A stretch of DNA of 64,000 nucleotides from CAYMZZ01 sp044463125 (GCA_044463125.1 JBIQMS010000021.1:9625-73624); one strand, 5' to 3'; shown: positions 52,431 to 61,568, counted from the stretch's first letter. A program made the numbers and translations. The notes: generated by a model from the letters alone, not told the origin.

Positions 52431-52460
52431 ACTTAAAACTTATAACTTAAAACTTAAAAC
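52431..52460 (-). repeat. Heptad array, AAGTTNN type, right arm
   Basis: On the minus strand, directly after the DUF58 stop, it reads GTTTTAAGTTTTAAGTTATAAG and so on, again AAGTT heptads. With 52295-52349 it forms an inverted pair separated by 81 bp, so a read-through transcript could form a long hairpin. Confidence 0.9.
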
Positions 52461-53786
52461 TCAAATCACTGTTCTCGTCTTCAGCTCCAGGTATTTATTA
52501 ATCGTATTCACCGTAAGGTTTTCGGGTGTGGTGAGGATGGAGGGAATGCCATTGTTGTGCAGCTCTTTTACCATCAGCTTTTTCTCAAAGACGAATTTTT
52601 CCGCGATTGTTTTTATATAGATGTCTTCGGTTTTTTGAGCGGGTGCCTGCGTGATGGCTTTTAGTTCGGTATTCTCAAAAAATACCACGAGCAGCAGGTG
52701 ATAGCGGGCAATCCTCCGCAAGGCGGGCATTTCGCGCTGCAGGGCTTCCACACTTTCGAAGTTCGTAAACAATACCAGCAGGCTGCGCTGGGTAATGCGG
52801 GTGCGGATGATGGAATACAATCTTTCAAAATCAGGTTCCATGAATCCTGTTTTCTGCCGATAAAGCGCTTCCAGTATCTGTCCCATCTGCGATGCCTTTT
52901 TATCTGCCGCCACAAAAGCATCTACCTGTTCACCAAAGCAGATCAATCCGGCCCTGTCCTGCTTTACCAGGGCTACATTGCTCAGTACCAATGAGGCATT
53001 GATGGCATGCTCCAACAAGGTCATACCCAGAAAAGGCATTTTCATCACCCTTCCTTTATTAACCAGGCAATAGATCTGTTGGCTGCGTTCGTCGGTGTAA
53101 TTGTTCACCATCAGTCCCTCCTTGCGTGCCGTGGCTTTCCAATTGATGGTGCGGTAATCATCGCCCGGTACGTATTCCTTAATCTGCTCAAACTCCATGC
53201 TATGCCCCAGCCGTCGCAGCTTTTTCACGCCAGCGTCCTGCAGCCGGTTGCTGAGGGCCAGCAAATGATAGCGCCGCATTTGCATATAGGATGGGTACAC
53301 TTTAATAGTTTGCTCAGCCGGAATTATGATCCGCCTTTTTACAAGACCCAGTGGCCCTTTTACAAATACATTGATCTGGCCAAATTCATATTCGCCCCGG
53401 CTCACCGGCCTCAGATCATAATAGATGACGGCTTCCGATCCGGAGGCAATGGCAATTTTTCGTAGAAAATTCCTTTCCTGAAACTGTACCGGCAGTTCAT
53501 CAATCACCCGAAGCTGCGCCCGGAAGGGGAAACGGCTCCTGAACCATAATTGCACTTTATTGTCGTCGCCAATACTAAACCTGTCCGCACAGGTTCGTGT
53601 GGCTTCAAGCGGTCGCCTGACGCCATAAAGCAGCATCAGATCAACCAGTATCGCCAGCAACAACAGCAGTAGCAGCAAACCTCCCACGCGGTACATACCC
53701 GGAAAGAAATAGCTGAGCGCATAAAGCACCGCAGCGGCTCCCGCCACATAATACACCAGTCCATTCAGAAAAATATTCTTATGCAT
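52461..53786 (-). CDS. DUF58 domain-containing protein
   Basis: 441 aa. Two membrane helices at the N-terminus (LVYYVAGAAAVLYALSYFFPG and LLLLLLLLAILVDLMLLYG) followed by a DUF58 region with the marker FEQIKEYVPGDDYRTINWKATARKEGLMVNNY and a von Willebrand-like C-terminal half. DUF58 proteins act with MoxR ATPases; the immediate neighbour 3 bp upstream is the MoxR gene. Function is unknown, though a role in envelope or metal-protein assembly is assumed. The tail lies next to a repeat arm. Confidence 0.9.
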   Translation of the reverse strand: MHKNIFLNGLVYYVAGAAAVLYALSYFFPGMYRVGGLLLLLLLLAILVDLMLLYGVRRPLEATRTCADRFSIGDDNKVQLWFRSRFPFRAQLRVIDELPVQFQERNFLRKIAIASGSEAVIYYDLRPVSRGEYEFGQINVFVKGPLGLVKRRIIIPAEQTIKVYPSYMQMRRYHLLALSNRLQDAGVKKLRRLGHSMEFEQIKEYVPGDDYRTINWKATARKEGLMVNNYTDERSQQIYCLVNKGRVMKMPFLGMTLLEHAINASLVLSNVALVKQDRAGLICFGEQVDAFVAADKKASQMGQILEALYRQKTGFMEPDFERLYSIIRTRITQRSLLVLFTNFESVEALQREMPALRRIARYHLLLVVFFENTELKAITQAPAQKTEDIYIKTIAEKFVFEKKLMVKELHNNGIPSILTTPENLTVNTINKYLELKTRTVI

Positions 53787-53788
53787 GC

Positions 53789-54766
53789 TTATCGGGGTAT
53801 ATCCATTCCCTGTATGATCTGCCTGATTACTTCTTCCTCTGTAACGCCTTCCATTTCCTTATCGGGCGATAATACAATCCGATGCCGTAAAACGGGCACG
53901 GCCACATCCCGGATATCATCAGGGGTTACAAAATCGCGGCCCGCCATGGCCGCCATGGCTTTGGAAGCATTCATCAGCGCCAGGGATGCGCGGGGAGATG
54001 CGCCCAGGTAAAGGCTCTTGTGATGACGGGTCTGGTGAATCAATTTCGCGATAAACTGTAATAGTTTTTCTTCGATCAGCAGGGTTCTTATCTGACTGCG
54101 GAGTTGGTTGATCTGCGCAGCCGTAAGTACCTTCTGAATGGTATCCTCGGCCTTTGCATTCCCCATCTGGTGGAACTGCGTGAGGATGCTGAGCTCCTCC
54201 GACTCGCTGGGATAAGGTACCACTATTTTGAAAAGGAAGCGATCAAGCTGTGCTTCGGGCAGGCGATAGGTTCCCTCCTGCTCCACCGGGTTCTGAGTAG
54301 CAAGCACCATAAAGGGAGCATCCATTGCGTAGGTAGTTCCATCCACGGATATCTGCTTTTCTTCCATCACTTCGAGCAGGGCAGACTGTGTTTTGGCAGG
54401 GGCGCGGTTTATTTCATCGACCAGGATGATATTGCTGAAAAGTGGTCCCTTCTTGAATTCAAATACGGCATCGCGGGGGTTGAACACTGGCGTACCCAGT
54501 ACATCGGAAGGCATCAGGTCGGGTGTAAACTGTATGCGGGAGAACCCGGCATCCACACTGCGGGCCACCAGCTTGGCAGTAAGCGTTTTGGCTACGCCCG
54601 GTACACCTTCTATCAAAACATGTCCATCCGCCAGCAATGCTCCGAGTATGAGCTTTACCATTTCGTCCTGCCCTACAATCACTTTCCCGATCTCCTTACG
54701 GATCGACAAAATGGCCTCATGCAGGCCCGACAGATCTGTTCTTTGCTGAAATACTTGTTCTTCCAT
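53789..54766 (-). CDS. MoxR-family AAA+ ATPase
   Basis: 325 aa. Walker A GVPGVAKT, Walker B IILVDEINRA, and the MoxR marker ALLEVMEEKQISVDGTTY with LATQNPVEQEGTYRLPEAQLDRFLFK. A chaperone-like ATPase that works with the DUF58 partner next to it. ATG at 54766. The gene order MoxR-DUF58 with DUF4350, DUF4129 and SpoIIM upstream is a conserved block in Bacteroidota. Confidence 0.94.
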   Translation of the reverse strand: MEEQVFQQRTDLSGLHEAILSIRKEIGKVIVGQDEMVKLILGALLADGHVLIEGVPGVAKTLTAKLVARSVDAGFSRIQFTPDLMPSDVLGTPVFNPRDAVFEFKKGPLFSNIILVDEINRAPAKTQSALLEVMEEKQISVDGTTYAMDAPFMVLATQNPVEQEGTYRLPEAQLDRFLFKIVVPYPSESEELSILTQFHQMGNAKAEDTIQKVLTAAQINQLRSQIRTLLIEEKLLQFIAKLIHQTRHHKSLYLGASPRASLALMNASKAMAAMAGRDFVTPDDIRDVAVPVLRHRIVLSPDKEMEGVTEEEVIRQIIQGMDIPR

Positions 54767-54801
54767 TACTATGCATTTATTGTCCGCACCCGGCGAACTA
54801 T

Positions 54802-56058
54802 TTATGAATTTTTATAAAACTGCTCCAGTCGTTCATGAAAAACAGCCATTGTTGCTGCCGACACCGTTCTTTCTTCATCGAGGCCGCGTATAAAATTTAC
54901 TATCTGTCGAATCAGTTCTTCCTGTGCTCCGGTCTTATACACCAGGTTTTGAACAAACTCCTCATCCAGGCGCTGCGTAGGCAGTTTATACCGGGAGCGT
55001 ACATGCTCCAGGAAATAGGCGCTCATCTTGCGACAGAGATTCTGGTGATCACCCTTATCATGATACAGCCGGCCGATGGTTTTCACAAAATCAAGCGAAT
55101 CGTTGGCTGGTTTTTTCAGTACCGGAATGATGCGTTGTTTACGCCGCATTTCCGACAGCACATACAATAACAAAATAGCCAACAGCAGCCAGAAAGCCGC
55201 TTTAAACGATTTATTCCCGTCTGCATTCTCCAGGTTCAGCAGCGTGCTGAGCCAGCCCTTCTCCTCATTTTCCCGCTGCTGCTCACTGCGTTTGTTAAGA
55301 AAGTATTCATCCCAGACCACCGTTTTCACTTTGTCCGAAATCAGGGAAAGCGATTGATCATAATAGCTCATATTCTGCTTATGAAGCAGGAAATAATTAC
55401 TGAAAGCCAAAGGCGACAGGTGAAAAAAAAGATTGCCCTTCCCGGCACGCATCTGCACAAAATTGGGTCGACCATTGGCGGCATGACCCAGCACACGGGT
55501 CCTGCTACTGTCAATTTTCTGGAACCAGGATTCGAGCCGGTGACCAGGATACAGGTACTCCTTCTTGGCCGCCATAGTAGGAAGCGATAGCGTTACCGAC
55601 ATTGAATCCGGATCGCTCAGCTCATTATAGACCATCGTGTTGAGCCAATCGTAATATAGGCCAAAACCAAGTGCATCTACCCATTCCCTGGAGCAATTGA
55701 GGGTGCTGATAAAAACATCATTCCCGGATTCTATAAAGCGGAACAATAGTTTCAATTCCGATTCATCCGGAAAGAATTGTGGGGTGATGATGATCAGTGC
55801 CTGGTTTTTCTCGTAGGGCGATAAATTGGACCAGTACTGCGGCGATGCTGCTTCGGTCGCAACCCTTGTACCCGGAAAAATGCTGGGTAGGTTTTGCCAG
55901 GCGATATAAGTCCCATAAGGAATCTTATCCCGCTTGCGAAGGGAAAGTCGGCTATCCAGGGTTTTCTTTTCAGAGGCCTTTTCTCCACGTATCACGAGTA
56001 CCAGGAGTAAGGCCAATAAGAGCCCAAGCAGGAGATATGGAACATGTTTTTTCTTCAC
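54802..56058 (-). CDS. DUF4350 domain-containing membrane protein
   Basis: 418 aa with an N-terminal helix (LLLGLLLALLLVLVIRG). Residues about 30-240 fit DUF4350 (YGTYIAWQNLPSIFPGTRV and FIESGNDVFISTL). A second helix is at about 290-308 (AFWLLLAILLLYVLSEM), with a cytoplasmic helical tail. The DUF4350 fold resembles GATase1-like domains but without a catalytic triad I can see. It is in the MoxR operon, 35 bp from the ATPase gene. Confidence 0.88.
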   Translation of the reverse strand: MKKKHVPYLLLGLLLALLLVLVIRGEKASEKKTLDSRLSLRKRDKIPYGTYIAWQNLPSIFPGTRVATEAASPQYWSNLSPYEKNQALIIITPQFFPDESELKLLFRFIESGNDVFISTLNCSREWVDALGFGLYYDWLNTMVYNELSDPDSMSVTLSLPTMAAKKEYLYPGHRLESWFQKIDSSRTRVLGHAANGRPNFVQMRAGKGNLFFHLSPLAFSNYFLLHKQNMSYYDQSLSLISDKVKTVVWDEYFLNKRSEQQRENEEKGWLSTLLNLENADGNKSFKAAFWLLLAILLLYVLSEMRRKQRIIPVLKKPANDSLDFVKTIGRLYHDKGDHQNLCRKMSAYFLEHVRSRYKLPTQRLDEEFVQNLVYKTGAQEELIRQIVNFIRGLDEERTVSAATMAVFHERLEQFYKNS

Positions 56059-56064
56059 CCTTTA

Positions 56065-56931
56065 TCAAAGACTTTTATGGATTTCATCAAAATCGGCCTT
56101 TATCCTGGCATACTGGTCCGCGTTCACCTCAAATTTTCCATACCAACTGTATTCAAAATGCCGCACCAGCGGAAAAAAACTTCGATACCAATCCGTACCA
56201 TGCAATTGCATCAGGTAATCGAGGTTAGTACGCTCCTGCAGGTAGCGGATAATTTGCCTTTCCGACATTGTTTTGAGCAGTTGCAGAAAACGAAGCCGGA
56301 TGGCCATACGGTAATTGCCCTCCTGCTCGGCCCGGCCGATTTCTTTATCATACGAAATGGAAAAAATATCTTTGTCGAATTCATCCTCCTCCCCTTGCGC
56401 CGCAACCGTTCTGGTCCGACGAAATACCATCGCGTTGTTTTGGCCAAGATAGACCACCAGCAGCATCACAAACACCACCACCGCGAGCAGGATCAGCAGG
56501 GTTTCAAATGCGCGGCTCGCAAAAAAGGAACGCTTTGACGAACCAGTCTTCTCGGGCTTCTTGTTGCGTGCAAATGATTGATCAGCATACCAGAATTCAT
56601 CCTGCGATTTCCATTGCTGAATAAGTGAATCACGGGTACTCCTGACCCTACCGCCCGATTGATCTTCGCCCCAGTTATACAGCGGCATGAAATCACTGCC
56701 GATTGCTTCCTCATCATCCTCGTCTTCATCATACGTATCAACCATCACTTCCGCAGGCTCTTCAATGGGTGGCTCCTTCACCGGGAAAGTATCCAGTACA
56801 AAATCGTCGGCATAATTAATAGAGTCAGGTGCCTGGGCGGCGAGGGTACCGGCCACAAGGAGCAGGGCAAGCAACAGTATGTTGCCGACAATAACTGGAA
56901 CAGAGAATAGTTTTCGTAACTGAAGTACCAC
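56065..56931 (-). CDS. DUF4129 domain-containing membrane protein
   Basis: 288 aa from a GTG at 56931, directly abutting the SpoIIM stop. N-terminal signal or membrane helix (about 10-32), an acidic stretch with EEPAEVMVDTYDEDEDDEEA, a helix at about 152-175 (LLILLAVVVFVMLLVVYLG) and a C-terminal DUF4129 domain (YRMAIRLRFLQLLKTMSERQ). The DUF4129 family is typically in the MoxR-type block; its function is unknown. Confidence 0.87.
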   Translation of the reverse strand: MVLQLRKLFSVPVIVGNILLLALLLVAGTLAAQAPDSINYADDFVLDTFPVKEPPIEEPAEVMVDTYDEDEDDEEAIGSDFMPLYNWGEDQSGGRVRSTRDSLIQQWKSQDEFWYADQSFARNKKPEKTGSSKRSFFASRAFETLLILLAVVVFVMLLVVYLGQNNAMVFRRTRTVAAQGEEDEFDKDIFSISYDKEIGRAEQEGNYRMAIRLRFLQLLKTMSERQIIRYLQERTNLDYLMQLHGTDWYRSFFPLVRHFEYSWYGKFEVNADQYARIKADFDEIHKSL

Positions 56932-57897
56932 TTAAATTTCCTCCATACTTTCTACCTTCATTTTCCGCGCCAGCCTTATGGGGTACAGTACAAAGTACCA
57001 AATAACAAAAATGACCGATAAGGAGGTGATGAGGGTGGTAAAAACTGAAATATCGTTGTAAAGCCGCGTGATGAATCCTTCAAAGAAAGCGGCGAGCGCA
57101 AAAACCGGTATCAGGCCGATCATGATCTTCACTCCATCTTTGGCGCCGCGCTTAAATGCGTCCATCCGCCTGATGGTTCCGGGAAACAGGAAACTTTTTC
57201 CAAGCACAATGCCGGCTCCTGCCGCAATAATGATGGCGGTAAGCTCGAGCATACCGTGCACAAACACCACCATAAAGAACTCCAGGCCCAGCCCTTTCGC
57301 GGCAAACATCTGGTCGAAGGCCCCTACCATCACCGCTGTCTTCACCAGGAAATACATGCTGGGCACGCCCGCAAAAATTCCGGAGCTGAAGGTGATCAGC
57401 GAAAAACGGATATTGTTGATCATGATCCATATCCAGCTCATCAAAGGCGTACCATTTTCATATACGCCAAAGGGGTTGCCGTTTTCAATATTCTCATGCG
57501 TACTGTCAACATAGCCATGCCCCATAATGCTGCGCAAAATGCTTTCATCCTTCATAGCCACAAAAAAACCAATTACGAAAAACAGCAGAAAAAGCGCGAA
57601 GGAAAACCACATGGGTTTATGGTGCCGGTGAATGGTCAGGGGTAAATCATATTTCCAAAACTTCCAAAGCCGGTTGGTTTCTTCCTTCCGGTTTTGATAA
57701 ATTTTCAGGTATATGCCTGAAGCCTGTGCATTGATGTAGCGCGTAACATTGCTACCCGGATAATAGGTTTTAGCATAGGCCAGATCATCCACCAATTGCG
57801 TGAATTCGCTGGCCATCTGGTCCGGATCAGTGGGAGGAGCCTGCTGGTGCTGTAGCCAGCGCTCCTTGTTCTTCTTAATGAATAAGGCTTCGCGCAA
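56932..57897 (-). CDS. SpoIIM-like membrane protein (DUF95 family)
   Basis: 321 aa from a TTG at 57897 (MREALFIKKNKERW, like relatives). A cytoplasmic N-terminus of about 100 residues and several membrane helices, with VHGMLELTAIIIAAGAGIVLG, the core of stage II sporulation protein M. In non-sporulating Bacteroidota its role is unknown; its place at the head of the MoxR block suggests it is part of that system. It faces the RDD gene divergently across 111 bp. Confidence 0.86.
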   Translation of the reverse strand: MREALFIKKNKERWLQHQQAPPTDPDQMASEFTQLVDDLAYAKTYYPGSNVTRYINAQASGIYLKIYQNRKEETNRLWKFWKYDLPLTIHRHHKPMWFSFALFLLFFVIGFFVAMKDESILRSIMGHGYVDSTHENIENGNPFGVYENGTPLMSWIWIMINNIRFSLITFSSGIFAGVPSMYFLVKTAVMVGAFDQMFAAKGLGLEFFMVVFVHGMLELTAIIIAAGAGIVLGKSFLFPGTIRRMDAFKRGAKDGVKIMIGLIPVFALAAFFEGFITRLYNDISVFTTLITSLSVIFVIWYFVLYPIRLARKMKVESMEEI

Positions 57898-58008
57898 CAG
57901 AATAAATTTGGATCGTAAAATACTATTTTTTTGCAGTTCCCTACAGACCCATTCCTGAATTATCTGGATTTTTTGACTAATTTCCCGCTCAACAGTTTGC
58001 AGATCCTG

Positions 58009-58824
58009 ATGTCGACGCTCAAAGTACCTACCAGTTTTAATATAGACGTGGAATTCGAGATACCCGAATTTTTTCGTCGCTTCCTGTCTTTATTGATCGA
58101 TCTGGTCATTCAGTTTCTTTACCTGGTATTGGCGAATAAGATACTGAGTCTAATTTTTGCCAACCTCGAAAAATCGAAGGATTTCTATTACGACCGCCTG
58201 GCTTATATTTTTCTCATGTACCTGCCCATTTTTCTCTACCATGTGTCGTTGGAGATTACCCTCAACGGGCAGAGTTTTGGAAAGAAGATCATGCAACTGC
58301 GGGTGGTAAATGTAAATGGCGGTCGTGCCAGTGTGAGCCAGTTTCTGATACGATGGCTGCTGCGTGTTTCCGATACCTGGATCGTTCTGGCAATTCTGGT
58401 GCTGATGGAAGGCGCGGCGATGGGTGGCAACAATGAAGGCAGCTTCATCGTGCTGGGCATTCTCATTTTTCTGATTGCGGATATCATTCTCGTTATCTCA
58501 TCCCCCAAGGGCCAGCGGATTGGAGATATTCTGGCCCGTACCATCCTGATTCGGACACATACGCAATCGAGTATTACCGAAACGGTGTTTCAGGAAGTGG
58601 AGAATACCTATACACCTCAATTCCCGCAGATCATGCGCCTGAGCGATAAGGATATTAATGCCATAAAATCCATACTGGAAAGCGCGCGCCGCAGAAATGA
58701 TGATGCCGTGGCCGATACGGCAGCCGAAAAAATCAAGAGGCACCTGGGAATTGAAACCCAGATGCCTCCTTCGGAATTTTTGGAAATATTACTGAAAGAC
58801 TACAATTATCTCTCTACCAACTAA
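58009..58824 (+). CDS. RDD family membrane protein
   Basis: 271 aa from the ATG at 58009 (MSTLKVPTSFNIDVEFEIPEF); a TTG start at 57931 would add 26 residues. The RDD-like pattern is FFRRFLSLLIDLVIQFLYLVL, then NGQSFGKKIMQLRVVNVNGG and LRVSDTWIVLAILVLM. Three or more membrane helices. The RDD family is often found beside SpoIIM/MoxR genes. A -7-like TAAATTTG at 57903-57910 could serve it. The gene is divergent from the SpoIIM gene and convergent to a DUF5362 gene. Confidence 0.85.
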   Translation: MSTLKVPTSFNIDVEFEIPEFFRRFLSLLIDLVIQFLYLVLANKILSLIFANLEKSKDFYYDRLAYIFLMYLPIFLYHVSLEITLNGQSFGKKIMQLRVVNVNGGRASVSQFLIRWLLRVSDTWIVLAILVLMEGAAMGGNNEGSFIVLGILIFLIADIILVISSPKGQRIGDILARTILIRTHTQSSITETVFQEVENTYTPQFPQIMRLSDKDINAIKSILESARRRNDDAVADTAAEKIKRHLGIETQMPPSEFLEILLKDYNYLSTN

Positions 58825-58833
58825 TCTTCAGAA

Positions 58834-59274
58834 TCAAGACTGGGAAATCCCCAACGCCACCGCCAGCAATATGATCACAAATACAATGATGATCAGGATG
58901 GAATAGATCATGAAATAGGCCTTAAGGCTATTGAAGCTTTGCCCCAGTTCGGTACCATTCCGCGTATCAATGGCCTTCTTGGCCTGGCTGGCGAAACGAT
59001 AGAGGAAAAAATTCAGCAGTAGGCCGATGGCCACCGAGAGAATGGTAAAGGGTATGCTATTCCTCTCCATGCCCATGAAAAAATTACCAAAGCCTTCGCT
59101 TTGTTGAATGGTCGGCAATTCAGGGGCGGTAAATGCCTGTATCAGGCTGATTACATAACCTACCACAGCCAATATGGCAATCACCATAGCCCATTGCGCA
59201 ATACTGCGGATATGCGTACGCGCGATATTATCAAATTCCAGATCATTGAAAAGTCCGGGTTCGTTAGTGCTCAT
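58834..59274 (-). CDS. DUF5362 family membrane protein, paralogue 1
   Basis: 146 aa. A soluble N-terminus of about 25 residues and three or four membrane helices (ALAQW-like AIAILAVVGYVISLIQAF, LSVAIGLLLNFFLYRFA, YSILIIIVFVIILLAVALG). The amphipathic segment KKAIDTRNGTELGQSFNSLKAYFMIY matches the paralogue. Unknown function, Bacteroidota-specific as far as I recall. The paralogue is 100 bp upstream. Confidence 0.83.
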   Translation of the reverse strand: MSTNEPGLFNDLEFDNIARTHIRSIAQWAMVIAILAVVGYVISLIQAFTAPELPTIQQSEGFGNFFMGMERNSIPFTILSVAIGLLLNFFLYRFASQAKKAIDTRNGTELGQSFNSLKAYFMIYSILIIIVFVIILLAVALGISQS

Positions 59275-59283
59275 ATAAGAGAA

Positions 59284-59318
59284 GTTTAATGTTTAAAGTT
59301 TAAGGTTTAAAGTTTTTG
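59284..59318 (+). repeat. Heptad array, GTTTAAN type
   Basis: Five exact heptads in register: GTTTAAT, GTTTAAA, GTTTAAG, GTTTAAA and GTTTTTG. The seventh base varies. It precedes the start of DUF5362 paralogue 1 (minus strand). Confidence 0.9.
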
Positions 59319-59334
59319 AAAAACGGCGTCCTAC

Positions 59335-59376
59335 TACGTAATACGTAGTACGTAATACGTAGTACGTATTACGTTT
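59335..59376 (+). repeat. Heptad array, TACGTAR type
   Basis: Six heptads: TACGTAA, TACGTAG, TACGTAA, TACGTAG, TACGTAT, TACGTTT. The end overlaps the stop (59375-59377) of DUF5362 paralogue 2. Together with 59284-59318 it fills the gap between the two paralogues. Confidence 0.9.
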
Positions 59377-59791
59377 AACTTGCCACCAGGCCCAGCAATG
59401 TAAACACCATCCCCAACACGGCCAGCACACCATACATTACAAAAAAGTTTTTCAGGTTGCCCAGGCCATTGTTGAACAGGACCTGGTCGCGATTTTGAAT
59501 ACCCGCCCGAATGCGGTTGGCTCCTTTGATCAGGAAACTCATCAGCACGGCCATGATAGCGATAACAATGATCAGTATTACGGCTACGATGGCGCCGGCA
59601 CCCTGGGCATCAGGTCCCCACATCATGATTTCTGCCATGGAATTCCAGGCAAAGACCAACATGAGGACAGAGAGCCCCATGGCCACCAGGATCAGTATGG
59701 CCATAAGTTTCGACCAGCGGCTGGTTTCCATCAGGTTGTTTTGCGCGGAGGCATCCACGCCCATGTCGAGTAGAGAACGATTTTCTTCCAT
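59375..59791 (-). CDS. DUF5362 family membrane protein, paralogue 2
   Basis: 138 aa. Similar to the neighbour in layout: a short soluble N-terminus, then hydrophobic segments (LMAILILVAMGLSVLMLVFAW, AIVAVILIIVIAIMAVLMSFL) and the tail LFNNGLGNLKNFFVMYGVLAVLGMVF. The corresponding block in paralogue 1 is LGQSFNSLKAYFMIYSILIIIV. Tandem duplication is likely. Function unknown. A terminator lies upstream, so transcription starts in 59792-59848. Confidence 0.83.
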   Translation of the reverse strand: MEENRSLLDMGVDASAQNNLMETSRWSKLMAILILVAMGLSVLMLVFAWNSMAEIMMWGPDAQGAGAIVAVILIIVIAIMAVLMSFLIKGANRIRAGIQNRDQVLFNNGLGNLKNFFVMYGVLAVLGMVFTLLGLVAS

Positions 59792-59848
59792 TTGTTTGAT
59801 TGGTTTTGGTGTGCTTAAATTTATGACGAAGACAGCATACCTGCAAGT

Positions 59849-59886
59849 AAAAAATACCCCCGCCTGGCGGCGGGGTTATTTTTTTG
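59849..59886. terminator. Terminator downstream of proS
   Basis: GC stem CCCCGCC/GGCGGGG around loop TGGC (59858-59875) with A/T-rich feet on both sides and one mismatch. Minus-strand reading gives a T-run at 59849-59854, as needed to stop proS transcripts. The plus-strand T-run (59879-59885) also makes it work the other way. Confidence 0.8.
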
Positions 59887-59921
59887 CGGCGATCGGATAA
59901 ATTAATATCGGAGTATTACTA

Positions 59922-61400
59922 TTAGTATGCTCTGGCGAACAATACCCTTTGCGTGGAAGGGTTGCCGGTAAGAATACATTTACCTTCCTCTTTCGGGTTG
60001 TTGAGCGGGATACAACGGATCGTTGCCTTTGTTTTTTCCTTGATGGCTTCCTCCGTTTCGGGGCTGCCATCCCAATGCGCGGATACAAAGCCACCCTTTT
60101 CATCGAGCAATTGCACAAACTCGTCCCAGCTATTGGCGGTCGTAATATGTGACTGCTGAAATTTTTGGGCGCGGTCAAACAGGTTTTGCTGAATTTCTTC
60201 CAGCAGGCTGGTGATGTGGGCGACAATACCATCGAGGCTCACCGTGGCTTTTTCGCGGGTATCGCGGCGGGCTACTTCTACCACATTATTTTCCAGATCC
60301 CGCATGCCCAGGGCCAAGCGTACCGGAACGCCCTTCAACTCGTATTCCGCAAATTTCCAGCCCGGGCGCTGGTTGTCGTTGTCGTCATACTTCACCCGGA
60401 TGCCCTGCTTTTTCAGATCCGCCATCAGGGGAAGAATCTTTTGATCGAGCGCGGCTTTTTGTTCCTCATTCTTGAATATAGGAACAATCACAACCTGCAA
60501 AGGTGCTATACGCGGAGGTAATACCAGTCCTTCATCATCGCTATGTGCCATTACCAATGCCCCAATCAGGCGGGTGCTCACCCCCCAACTGGTTGCCCAC
60601 ACGTATTCCAGTTTGTTTTCCTTATTGGAGAACTGAACATTGAATGCTTTTGCAAAATTTTGTCCCAGAAAATGCGAAGTACCGGCCTGCAGCGCCTTGC
60701 CATCCTGCATCAGGGCTTCAATACAATAAGTATCTTCTGCTCCTGCGAAGCGCTCATTGGGTGTTTTCACACCCTTGATTACCGGCACGGCCATGTAGTT
60801 CTCCACAAATTCGGCGTATACCCCCAGCATTTTTTCGGTTTCTTCCACGGCTTCTTCGCGCGTGGCGTGCGCAGTATGACCCTCCTGCCAGAGGAACTCC
60901 GCCGTACGCAGAAACAGCCTTGTGCGCATTTCCCAGCGCACCACATTGGCCCATTGGTTAATGAGCAGAGGGAGGTCGCGGTAGGATTGGATCCAGTCGC
61001 GGTAAGTATTCCAGATGATGGCCTCGCTGGTGGGGCGGATCACCAGTTCCTCTTCCAGTTTGGCTTCCGGGTCCACCATCAACTTCCCTTTTTTCGAGGG
61101 GTCATTCTTTAATCGATAATGCGTTACAATCGCGCATTCCTTGGCAAAGCCTTCGGCATTTTTTTCTTCGGCTTCAAACAAACTCTTGGGAACAAAAAGC
61201 GGGAAATAGGCATTCACATGTCCTGTTTCTTTAAACATCCGGTCGAGTTGATCGCGCATATTTTCCCAAAGAGTATAACCATAAGGCTTGATCACCATGC
61301 AGCCTCTTACGGCCGAATAATCCGCCAGTCCGCCTTTGATCACGAGGTCGTTGTACCATTGGGAATAATCCTTGTCGCGCGCTGTAATTTCCTTGCTCAT
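59922..61400 (-). CDS. proS: Prolyl-tRNA synthetase, short (type 3) form
   Basis: 492 aa, class II synthetase of the eukaryote-like type without an editing insertion. Class II motifs are visible: motif 2 VVRWEMRTRLFLRTAEFLWQEG, motif 3 GVSTRLIGALVMAHSDDEG, and the proline-binding region VNAYFPLFVPKSLF. The anticodon-binding domain spans about 300-400, and the C-terminal domain ends KCILTGNPSTQRVLFARAY. ATG at 61400. Confidence 0.97.
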   Translation of the reverse strand: MSKEITARDKDYSQWYNDLVIKGGLADYSAVRGCMVIKPYGYTLWENMRDQLDRMFKETGHVNAYFPLFVPKSLFEAEEKNAEGFAKECAIVTHYRLKNDPSKKGKLMVDPEAKLEEELVIRPTSEAIIWNTYRDWIQSYRDLPLLINQWANVVRWEMRTRLFLRTAEFLWQEGHTAHATREEAVEETEKMLGVYAEFVENYMAVPVIKGVKTPNERFAGAEDTYCIEALMQDGKALQAGTSHFLGQNFAKAFNVQFSNKENKLEYVWATSWGVSTRLIGALVMAHSDDEGLVLPPRIAPLQVVIVPIFKNEEQKAALDQKILPLMADLKKQGIRVKYDDNDNQRPGWKFAEYELKGVPVRLALGMRDLENNVVEVARRDTREKATVSLDGIVAHITSLLEEIQQNLFDRAQKFQQSHITTANSWDEFVQLLDEKGGFVSAHWDGSPETEEAIKEKTKATIRCIPLNNPKEEGKCILTGNPSTQRVLFARAY

Positions 61401-61568
61401 AAATTTGCCATCTTTCCGCCAGCTAAGGGGGGGTATTTTATTTTTTAATTAACAGTGTATTGGATACTATTCGTTTAAAATCGGTGTAATTTCGACAAAC
61501 AGCCGTTAGGCCGGATAAAGTCGCACAAAATTAGTAACTTCCAGCCTAAACCACTAAAACCCTTTGAC

